The position numbers were made by a program, and so were the translations under genes. Source: Scortum barcoo (lineage: Eukaryota > Chordata > Actinopteri > Centrarchiformes > Terapontidae). Taken from it: a DNA stretch of 64,000 bases. Of the stretch, positions 1-10,060 are shown in pieces. The number at the start of each line of letters is the position of its first letter. The first letter of the stretch is position 1. Under the pieces are notes generated by a model. It had not been told where the DNA came from, ran no database searches, and saw nothing but the letters and a program-made list of their open reading frames with translations. The stretch spans positions 13,823,001-13,887,000 of the forward strand of contig CM041553.1 in assembly GCA_023238725.1 (NCBI GenBank), given 5' to 3'.

Positions 1-122
1 TCCCTCATCACTCCTCCCTTCCCCTCTCGCTCCTACTCTCCCTCCCTCTCTCCCTCCCCGCTGCTCCTCCAGGTCCCTCGCTGGTCCCTCTCTCCCGTAT
101 TAGTTTCCAAAAGGCATCTTTA

Positions 123-146
123 ATGCTGCCAGAGAGCGCGCTGTGA
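123..146 (+). other. upstream ORF of 7 codons in the 5' leader
   Basis: The only ATG upstream of the inpp4b start within the putative exon is at 123. It opens MLPESAL and stops at TGA 144-146, in a different frame from the main ORF. It lies 176 nt before the main ATG, so reinitiation is possible. The ATG has T at -3 and C at +4, a weak context, so leaky scanning past it is expected. This is a sequence observation; function is inferred. Confidence 0.55.
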
Positions 147-250
147 GGCAGCAAGAAAGCGAGGCGAGCGGATTGCTATCTCTGTGACAGCTTTTCTGCT
201 TGGCAGGCTGCGTGTGAGCTGGGGAACTGGACTGGACTGTGGTGTTTCGC

Positions 251-300
251 GGAGGAGGTGGGAGAGGAGGTGGGAGAGGAGGTGGAGGAGCAGGAGGGAG
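251..300 (+). repeat. GGA/GGT-rich run in the 5' leader
   Basis: The run is built from repeats of GGAGGTGGGAGA and GGAGGTGGAGGAG and lies 22-72 bases before the start codon on the sense strand. It has many GG pairs and two GGG triplets, so a two-layer RNA G-quadruplex is possible. It also encodes Gly/Arg if the frame is read through. Confidence 0.6.
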
Positions 301-322
301 AACGGACGGGCGAGCTGGACAG

Positions 323-407
323 ATGGAGGACGGCACCCAACAACTGGGACACTGCATGGTTGACATGAAGGAGCTGAGTGCCAACCCTGAAGGACTGACT
401 GCTGCCG
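323..407 (+). CDS. inpp4b: inpp4b coding exon 1 (start codon, N-terminal tail)
   Basis: This is the first coding exon of inositol polyphosphate-4-phosphatase type II, which removes the 4-phosphate from PI(3,4)P2 and dampens PI3K/Akt signalling. The ATG at 323 opens 28 codons beginning MEDGTQQLGH. The exon ends with one base of a glycine codon before the donor G|gtgagc at 408, so it is phase 1. This tail precedes the C2 domain and is weakly conserved in the family; its length to the C2 start (about 38 residues) is similar to human INPP4B. The ATG is the first in its frame after an in-frame TGA at 215-217. It has G at +4 but C at -3, a moderate Kozak context. The assignment rests on exact phase joining to the next exon and on the downstream homology, not on this segment alone. 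A non-AUG start further upstream is possible. Confidence 0.75.
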
Positions 408-602
408 GTGAGCTGACTCCACTATGTTGTCCGTCTGTCTGCCTGTCTCTTAATCTGTCTCCTCCAGCTCTCCCCTGTGTCCTTCCTTATACAGTAAAAC
501 TCTGTAACCTGTAACACCTTGTCTGGTATTGATTCTCTCTCCTGTATTGTATCATACTGTTTCTATGAGTGCATGTCTATGTGGTTGTCTCTCTCTCCCA
601 AA

Positions 603-674
603 GTGTGTGTATGTGTGTCTGTGTGCGAGAGAGAGAGAGAAAGAGAGAGAGAGGGTGAGAGAGAGAGAGAAGGA
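603..674 (+). repeat. compound TG / GA microsatellite
   Basis: A short TG run is followed by an interrupted GA run of about 45 bases, just downstream of the intron 1 donor. It explains the Glu/Arg and Ser/Leu repeats in local open frames. Confidence 0.9.
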
Positions 675-3473
675 GCGAAGGGTGGAGGTAGCTGTAAGAG
701 TGAGCGCGTGGTGAACAATTTTAAATGCCCCATGATCAATAATCAAGTGACTGAATTCAGAGCAGTTTTGTTATGTTACCTGAATAACTCGAGCCTCAGG
801 GTGATGTTGTTGCAATTACTAAAAAAATAATTAGACAATCCATTAACATACATTAACAAAGTGTTTCCAGGTGATTTCTGAAAATTATTTGAAATTTTTA
901 AAAAGCACAAAAAAGTGAATGCACTCTGTTTTACCAGCCAGCTCATAGTGGAACTTCAATGGTTGGATCAATGTCATGTTGTCACATGAATAGTCAAGTC
1001 AAATTATTCCAGATAATTGATTAGGAAAATTAGGGGCTGCCTTTCTTTTCCAATTAAGTCTTGGGTTTTTGTGTGGTGTGGTTGCATTAAAATCACAAAT
1101 TGCTCGTCCCTGAAAGTGGTCGATTATGTCAGAGAAGTCTGCCTCACCTAGTAGAGTGGCGCTGAATTAGATTCATTGACTCTGCAGAGAAAAGTTTGCA
1201 AAAACACTGTTTGTCGTCAAGCTTGTGTCTGCAAATTCTCGTGCCTGTTTGTGCATGTGCGCACCCATGTCTCTGTCCTTGCCTGTTCTCTTGTGCACAA
1301 GAATGTGCATGTGTGTGTGCTTCAGTGTTACATTGCAGCCATATTCCATACAGCCTGAATGTGTTGTCACTAATGAGCACTGGCAGAGGGAAACTGGATG
1401 TCTCAGTGCCCATCACAACAGGAGAATACTAAAGAGATTAGCCATATCAGCAAAGCCACAAAGCCTGCTCCAAGTTTAATACCTTTGCTCACCAGAAGGA
1501 CGTTGCATGCAGCGCCACTAAGCATTTGCATTGACATGCAAGCTCAACACCATCCTCTTCCCCATGGGGATAAGTGAATGGAGCCGTACAAAGAGGAATG
1601 GAAAGCGCAATCCATGATTCCTTGTCTGCTTTGCCTTGAACCATACAGACACACGCAAAACCGGCTTACATGCACAATTACACACATGTGAACACGCAAA
1701 AGGAAATAACAAAACACATCCGTGCATCAGTACATGCATGCACACTCCACGCAGCTGCGCGCACTGCTAGCAGTTATAACCTGATGGCGAACCCCAGATA
1801 TGCGCTACTATAAAAATCATACAGTCACAGTTCTGAGATGACACCCGACAAGTGTGGGAATATAACCATGATGACAGACACCTCACTCTATCCCTGTTTT
1901 GTTTCCCCTAAGCATCCTGGGAGACAAAAGGGAAGAGCGAAGCACATAATTACCATGTTTGGCACGAAAGACAGGTTGACAACCCCACATTATCAGTTGC
2001 AAGGTGAAATAGTTTATCTCCTCCTCCTTGACAGGAGAGAAAAGTGGGACCAAACTGGGTGCTGCTCAGTACTTATTAAGAAGGGGGGTGATTTGGTGTT
2101 TTACAAACTCCCCCACCAGGAGGGGTAAAATTATGTTATTTTAGCCATTAACTATTCATACTCAAATTTGCATATGGGCTTGTGAATTTTCAATAAAAGC
2201 TGCAGCATAATTGCATTGTCATCACACAACGCTTGACAGTCACAAAACTATTGTGGAGCAAAATGTCTTACTCCGTGCCCTTGTTAACCCTCCACACTCC
2301 ATCTCCCATCGACACGACAGTCAAGACCTCCTCAGCGCACCCAGCTGATTCACAACACTTCATTAAACGCTGGCAACAAAACCATCTGTCCCCTCTCAAT
2401 CTCCCGGGGCAGTAATGTGACGATAACTCACTCTCCCATTCAGCAGCACTTGTCCTAATAGGATGCCTGTTTGTGCAAACATCAATCGTGTTAGAGGTAT
2501 GTTAGCCCAGCTGATGACTGAATCATCAGAGAGGATGTGCAGGTGTTGTTTAGGCAATTTAAAGCTACGGAATAGAGCAGAGAGCGAAGGAGGGTAGGAC
2601 TGAACAAAAGGAGCGAGAAGAAAGAAAGATTACAATTAGTGTGCGTGCGTCTTTGTGCAAGCGTTGTGCGGATGAGCGGAGTCACGGAGTGGTTTGTGGT
2701 TGGGGCACAATGGTTTGTTTAGAGGCGGCCAATTATATCCCCGAAATAACCAAATCCCACAGCCACATAAGTGAAGTATTAATATCATCTCAAAATCCAA
2801 AGTAAATAATATTCAAAAATATAAACAGCCTTTGTTCTTGGGCATGGGCTCGTACATGTAATATCTATTCATGAAGAGGATAAGAAGGAGTGATTAAGAA
2901 TATATGCTACACCCACTGCGAGGGGGTTTATCAGGGCTCTTTTTGGAAATAGCTTGATTTTCTTAGTTGAGCTGGTAGCATAGGATGGGGGACTAGTGCA
3001 GCGACGTGCTGTATTTTGGAGCCTTTCCTGCAATTATTTTTTGTGGAGTTAGGAATAAGCATCAGTCCCATGTGAAATCTCTGTGCGTGCACCCCCCCAC
3101 ATTTCCTGCATCTATTACTCCTCTCAGAGTGTCTGTACTGTCCATGCTGTACGGCGGGAGCAAGGAAGCAGGGCGACGAGAAGGGAAGAGGGTTAAATGA
3201 TCATCTGCGAGACGGACAATTTAAGTCCCTGTACATTAATTAACTTTGTCATTCCAGAGAAATCACCTAGTCTGCTCACTTCCTAATAAATTACCCTGTC
3301 CTCTTCCTTCAGCATGCCTTATCCCCCACTGATACCACACGCAGACAGGGGGGTGATAGATTGGAGGTACAGTGGGGCTGTGCTGTTATTTCTAGAGCCA
3401 GATGAAACTGCAGTATAGCGGGCGGGCACACCTCATTTGCTTTGGGCCCCTCTGGGAGTTACATCTGCATGTA

Positions 3474-3508
<35 letters not shown>

Positions 3509-3511
3509 CCG
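3474..3511 (+). repeat. (CTGC)n tetranucleotide microsatellite
   Basis: There are about nine perfect copies of CTGC in a row. Read in any frame this gives ACLP or AGRQ repeats, which is why open frames appear on both strands here. Confidence 0.95.
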
Positions 3512-6211
3512 CCTTGCTGAGCTTATTACCATATTCATAATGCCAGCAGATATCGATTTTAAATACCACACCTGTTCCACTTTTTTCCATGTACACATCC
3601 ACACATTGGGGCTGGATCACCTGTGAGCTTCACATGCTAAAGTGGATGTGATTGAGCTGGACAGTGCAGGTGGTTGACCTCTCCTTCATGTAATGGGTAA
3701 TTATTGTAATTAGACTTTGTGTATTTGTTTTGGTCAACCTGATTCTTCTTGGGGAAGGGGGGTAACGACACGCAGTGTTGTTCAGCGCTCAAAGACGAGG
3801 ATGATGTCACAGTGTACATAACAGGTGTTCTGTCCTCAAGTTGCATAATTTGTGCATGATTTTAATAACTAAGGATATTGAGTCACCGTGAACATGTGAA
3901 ACAACCGTTTCCAGAGACACACCGGAACGCCGTTCCGCCGTCGTCATCTTTCTCAAAGATGCGACATGACCTGTGTTGCCTGTTTTACAATCAAAGCATC
4001 TGACACGATCCTTCTATAAATACGTGACACGCTCACAAGCTCTGCGCCAAAATTCAGACATCTCTTAGCTCCAGTCCTCCTTCCGCCTCACTATCAAGCA
4101 CATCTCACAGCTTTGCCACGCATGTGTGTCTCATGATTGCTGTCCCCATCCCATATCAGACGTAGACGCAGCTTCACTTCTTATCTGCATTGGGTTATTG
4201 CTGCAATGACAGGCATTTTTCACCACTTTCCACAGCTCTAGATAAGTTGGTGTCTGGCACAGATGGAGTCCTCCAAAGTGACTGGGCTGTTCAAGTGACA
4301 GTCCCTTATGATGGCACCAGAGACAAGACCCAGCAGCTGGCACTGTCTCAGCCCACCTAGCTAAAGGGCTTTCTGTTGCCGCCACGCAACATGTCATCCA
4401 GGCTTATTAAAGTTTCATCAGCACTCACAAGGAAGCCTTAGTGGTGACAACATTAGGAGACCCCTGAGGAATGGGATGATGATGAGAGTGATGGGAAAAC
4501 CAGAAAGTGGCATAGAAAATTTATTTGCATACATAATTGGCCTATTTGTGCAACCGTGCGCACGTGTGTATTAACTTGCCCATGTGCCTCTCAGGTGTGT
4601 GTGCGTGTGCACATTTGATTAATTAGATGTTTTACTGTACTTGTATGCATGACAGATATTGCGCTATGTTTGCATAAGCCTGTTTATTCAAATGATGCCT
4701 ATCCTGACATGTACGGCTTTCAGGCTGACAAGGTCAAATTTCACTGAAACTTGAGAGAGTACTGACAAATTGAGATTTTATTCACAATTTTGTCGACGCA
4801 TTTGACTGACTTGCTGACTGACTCGAACTGCAAGTTGCATGTGTTTTTTTCCTGTGAATTTGGTTTACTCTGCCTCAGTTGGCAAGTGACTCTCAAGAGG
4901 GCACCGGGTAATGTTTATGATTTTTCTTTGGGCAAAGAAACTTCCTTTCTTTGTGTAAAATCCTGGTAATTCTACAGATGATATGACTGTTGTATTGACC
5001 CACCACCAGGTTTTCTACAATATTTGCTCTGTTTTCTTTCCAGGTCGTCCCTTTGAGAGTCAGTGGTGTTAGATTAGCTTAGGTTAGGCTTTGTGTCTTT
5101 CCGACATGCAGCCTTGTTGTAGGCTTGTTCTCTTGAAGACGTGCTTTGTGATGAAAGGCTCTGCAAATACATTGATATTAAAAGCAGCAGCAAGAAAAGT
5201 GTGGTGACTGAAGTAATTATTAAACACAAGTAAATCATTTTCAGCCTTTGTGAAGGATCCTCATTATATAAAATGACTATTACCTAAAGTCGCGTGGCTC
5301 CCATACATCAGTAAGCATCGAGTATCAATGGCCCATTAGTGGGGTTGATGAGCCTTAGAGGGGCCAATTGTGTCCAAGCACCCCGGGAAGAGGAAAACGC
5401 TGTTCAGTGGTTTAGAGTCCCTGCAACACCGTGCAGGTGTTTCATCTGTTTGGTATTTGAATGGTTGTGTGTCAGACTCGGGGAGTGATGAATGAGAGAC
5501 GGCACTGGTGACAGATGATACAAGCAGTCAGTCCTCTACTCATCATCATGGCATAAACCCTCAAGGACAACGGAGACCCAGAAACTCCTCTCCTGACACC
5601 CGCAAAGATTGCAGGATGTTTGCATAATCTGAAATGAACAGTTACACCTATAGCTGTGGCATTTGGGGAGCCTGTTATGCTCCCGGAATGTTAAAATACC
5701 AACCCCAAAGGGCTTCCTTTTTTATGTTTTTAATTTTTTTTTTCTGCTGATTGAAATAATTTCTGACTACATAGTGGTGCCACATCAGGGAAACTGAATC
5801 AGGAGCTTTTTAGGTCAGATCACGTTACCACCACTGCTCACCACTGATCACCTCATCCAAAGGGTTTTAGTGCAGTTGATTACTGTGTTCACACCTGCCC
5901 GAACAAATCTCACCAAAGGGTAAAACAAACCAGAGTCCAAAAAGCTGATGATGTGAAGACATTTGAGGCTCTGGCTAATTGATGGCCATTTTTCACTTTT
6001 TTGTGACCTTTTTTATAGTAATTTACAGGCAATGCGATGATTAAAGCAATCATTACCAGTCAAACTGCAGTAGTAGCTGTGATTCACTTTCAATGTATGT
6101 TTCTTCCATTATTCTAATGTTTTCCTCTGTTTTCCTCCTTTCCTTTATCTCCCACTCCCTCCACTTTCGCCTCAACTGCACTCTATCTTTCTGTCTGTCT
6201 CTGTCTCTCAG

Positions 6212-6256
6212 GTGTTATTCTAACACCCAAGCTGCCTCAGGTGGAGTTCAGCCTCG
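6212..6256 (+). CDS. inpp4b: inpp4b coding exon 2 (entry into C2 domain)
   Basis: This 45-nt exon lies between a pyrimidine-rich acceptor (ctgtctctcag) and the donor gtaagt. It completes the split glycine codon of exon 1 and reads VILTPKLPQVEFSL. It leaves one base that forms an alanine codon with exon 3, giving the run VEFSLACNDL across the junction. From memory the matching human INPP4B stretch reads LEFILACKDL, the first beta strand of the C2 domain. Both junctions are in phase and the splice sites are strong. The exon is too short to be found by ORF length, and it is supported mainly by the two-sided phase match and the conserved strand. Confidence 0.85.
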
Positions 6257-8124
6257 GTAAGTCCTCTGTTTACTCTGTGATTCAAGGGTCATTTTATTTA
6301 CAGGGAAGTACTGCCACACTCTCCTCACATTCTTGTAAGCACATTAGATAAAGGACATAAGGACTCGCTTGCATGGTTGCACACTATCAGTAATGTCAGA
6401 TCTTTCTCAGAAAAACAGGCTAGGTTTGTGGCCTAAAATAAATCCAGCTGCATGTAACAGCTGCAAACACACTCCGACAAATAGTCATTTGCTGACAGTT
6501 ACCGTAATGCAGAAGTCAATCAGAATTAGTGGCGTATTTGTCAGACATCCTTAGTCTTTCCTCAATTCTGACATGCACACACACCCCAAGCATAGTTAAA
6601 AGGGACAACACAGTAAAAGGCACAGAGAAAACATTAGACAGACTGGCGAGAGGGTCCTTTTGAACTTTTCGTTGAGATGGCCTCATTCATTTTTTATGCA
6701 TCTGAGATGTTCTATTTTTAGCCAATTCATTCCTAAAGTGAAAAGCAAACTGAAATATTCCTATGCTCTCTGACAGAGGAGATTGACGGCATCATAGGCG
6801 GGTATCTTGGCTCTCTTGTTTCCCACTGTTCTGTTCACAATAAACTGGATAATGACTTAATATAAATATTCCAGGGATGTGGCTACAATTTCCTTTTCAT
6901 CTCAGTGCTAGAAGGAAAAATAATCATTCCACAAACATCCTCTAGTAATGTCACTTGATGACTTCCTGTGGTCACTGTCTTACGACCATATAGTTTTTAG
7001 TGCATTTAAGTAGCAACTACATGCTGATAACTCATGATTCTTAACACTCTTGATTGCGCACTACGTAGTGGCAACTGGACCTCATACATACCAACGTATT
7101 CCCCCAAAAATCCAATAAAGCCTTTGTAATACCTATTTTAGTTTCTAAATGTTCATTATATATGAATTTGTATTCAAATGACACAGTATGTTGAAGGTTT
7201 TGGCACTTGAGAGTAAAAACTATTTGAAAGTAAATTCTCCATCATGGTAGAAATTACAAAGACATACCACATCCTGGTTGATTATGTTCTTGTGTGCTTA
7301 GTGCACAATGCAGCTCTCAGATTTGTCAAACGCTCACCCTGAGGTGACCTGGCCTCTTTGTGATATCAAAATCAGATCTAGAACAAGGCAAGAGAACCTA
7401 ACTTAAATCACCCGGCACATTTCATACAAGCAGAAAGCTTAGTGTGGTCTAATTGAAAATGATCAAGGACAGAGAAAAAGGACTGCTCTGCATTCCTAGC
7501 AGACAGGAATGAATCTGAACCTGAATCTCACAGCCCACCCAAACTGTTCAGTGGCTAAGATGCAATTCTGCTTATTAAAAGGGAACAGAAAAAAAAAGAA
7601 ATGTTGTGAGGTTGATGCAGAGAGAGGTGACAGGGTTGACCCTCATTTGAGACCAGTGCTTGATGACTGGAGAGGTCGGGGTGTATTTGTAACATATTTG
7701 GGATGAGACACATTGTGGGACAATGCTGGAAGCCAATTTGGTGAAGAGAAGTGTAATGCACTTACTTTTTTAGTCCCTGTTTAATGTCTGGCTACAGTTT
7801 TGTGAATGAGCTGCAGCTGCTCCATGTTCAACAGAGGTGGGAAAAAAGTATACTGAGTATAAGCAGTAATTGTTTATTGTTAATTGTATGCATGTATCCC
7901 TGTGTTTGTTTGTGTTTGTGTGTGTGGTTCCCCCAGTAAGCTTTGCTGCTAATTAACATTTAATTATGTCACTGTAGACAAACATGGTATTTAGGGGAAT
8001 AAGGCTGCTCTTAAGTGGTAATGATTAAAGGAGTGCTCCGCTGACTTTACTCATCACAGGGAAGTATTTCTCTGCCTTTGAGAACAACTGTTTTCTGTGG
8101 CTCTTGAGCAAGATTTCTGAAGGT

Positions 8125-8184
8125 TGACATAATGACCCTGAAGATGACATAACGACCCTGAAGATGACATAATGACCCTGAAGA
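8125..8184 (+). repeat. 20-bp tandem repeat, three copies
   Basis: The unit TGACATAATGACCCTGAAGA occurs three times head to tail at 8125, 8145 and 8165. The middle copy differs by one base (AACGACC). It is a minisatellite in intron 2 with no coding meaning seen. Confidence 0.95.
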
Positions 8185-9719
8185 TGGCTTAAGTATTTAA
8201 TAGGAATTCTGCATTACAAACTGAAGGTGTGGCGAATGAAGTGATTATCCAAGAGGGTCCAAGTAAAGTTGCTCTCCATTTACATTCCGGAAAATGTTGG
8301 ATCCACCATTTGTAGAGTCTCATGCAGACAACAGACTAAGATTAAGGACATCACAGCCACAGTCGCTCTGATTTAGATTTTTAATGATTTCATTCTATAT
8401 CTTTTGTGTCCCCCATCTATTAGAAATGCAGTAGTAAATCATTGGAGCACCTCTTTACAACAGACAAATTCACACACAAAACATTGTCCTTATTCAAACT
8501 ATCAGCAGAACATTCAGTGCAATACAATAAGCTGAATTTCAAAGTAATATTTCAAAGCTTAAAATGATGCAAATGGTTAATAGCAAACTCTATAAAGCCT
8601 CTCTGCTTACATGGACTGTATACATAGACTGGATAGAGCATATTTCTGCAACAATACAGTAGACTATAGCGGTCAACTGTTTTTTAGGCTCATCACTTGC
8701 TGAATTTTAGTACTATGGCTTTGGTCATGTTTTTCAAACCAATAATAATGAGGATATTTGTGTGTGTTGGTGTTTGCCTCTGTTTTGACACTGTGTCATA
8801 AAACCTGATGTGAAGTATCTTCTCTACCCAAAATGCAAGATATAAACAAACAGGCTCTCCGGCGGAGGAATTTAAATGTTGTGCACATTTCTGTCACTTA
8901 AAATACCAACCAATTTAAAACGGTGACTTTTGTGTCTTTTGTGGAGACAGTCGGCAGGAGAATTATTCCTTTTATGTCTCTTTTATCAACCACTTGATGA
9001 GAAGAAATCTTGATAAAAATAAATGTTTAATTATTTATCTTGTTGTGACCACCCACCTGTTCTCCACTTCAAAAACCTTCAGAAGAGCACAGGTCTCTTT
9101 TTGGGGAGGTAAGTTCTTCCCTGGCTCCCTTACAGTTTTACCACTGAATTAAATGTGGGTGTGCTGGGAAAGTGAGAGTTCCAGTCCATTCTGTGCCGCA
9201 GTAAAAGCAAAAGCTGACTTTTTTATTTTATGAAGACTCATGGAAATATTCTCTTCAAGTAATGTTTTTAGTTCTTTACAATAGTGACAGGGGGGTTTAA
9301 TAAGATTTTTAGAATTTGTAATACTCTTCAACAGTGTTTGAGCTGGAGTGTTACAAGACAGACGGCTTAAAAATACATTGTCAGTATTCAAGTTCGTATT
9401 CATTTCCCCTGCAAATTGCATTTTGTGCATTAATACTCAGAAAGAACAGGTGCAAATTTGCTGTGAATGGCAGCTTTACAAATGCATTTTGAATTCCACA
9501 CAATTCATTTCAAACCTGAGGCTCCTTTCACATCGGATGCAGCAAATTATAGGCATTATATAGCCTTATAAGTCCTTTTTTTTTTACATTTAACATCATA
9601 TGCTTGTCAACATCTTCTAAATTTGCATGAGCCATAAGTAGCACTGTGCAGCAGGTGAAGGACATATTTATCACAACACAGCAGCCCTAATTTCCCCTCA
9701 GTTTTCCCCAGACCCACTG

Positions 9720-10060
9720 GCAAACAGGTGTGCAAAATGGTGTCACATGCAAATAATGTTGTCAAATTAATTGAAGCGTTGAAATAATTATCATGATGAA
9801 TAAGCGTCTTCTGGAGATGAGCATATATTCCTATCTCCTGTGGCAAATCCCAGGGCTCCTCTCCCGATTAAATGGAATTTAGATTCATTGTGGGGTCTCA
9901 GAGGCCCACTGCATTAAAACTCATTTCCAGCAAATTCATCTTGAAAGAGCTCAGCATACTCCAATCACACAAAATAAATACAGCATAATAATTGAAGCCT
10001 CCTAGGATGGGCAAACATTATTACTCCAATTGCTCAATTGTTATGGTAATTTAGGAATCA
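9720..10060. promoter_or_regulatory. candidate conserved non-coding element in intron 2
   Basis: This AT-rich block of balanced complexity, free of simple repeats, carries an octamer ATGCAAAT (9747-9754) and homeodomain-core words (AATTAATTG near 9765, ATAATTATC, ATAATTG). It also has several CAAT-like words. This is the texture of vertebrate enhancers, but the call is by eye only and needs cross-species alignment. Confidence 0.3.

Larger units (their letters stand above)
104..322 (+). promoter_or_regulatory. inpp4b: 5' untranslated part of the first coding exon
   Basis: The stretch before the ATG at 323 follows a roughly 100-base CT-rich tract ending tctcccgtattag at 103, with an alternative ag at 72. 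That looks like a 3' splice site rather than a core promoter, and I see no TATA box placed for transcription start here. I infer that the ATG exon is internal and that non-coding exons and the promoter lie upstream of the window; human INPP4B, as I recall, also has several non-coding 5' exons. The leader holds a short upstream ORF (123-146) and a GGA/GGT-rich run (251-300). Confidence 0.5.
408..6211 (+). other. inpp4b: inpp4b intron 1
   Basis: This 5.8-kb intron runs from gtgagc to tctctcag. It contains a TG/GA microsatellite just inside the donor side, a TGCC repeat near 3.5 kb, and AT-rich blocks with octamer-like and homeodomain-like words (for example 2130-2240 and 3200-3300). I see no credible additional coding exon; the open frames here are under 100 codons and lack recognisable protein features. 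Confidence 0.8.
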
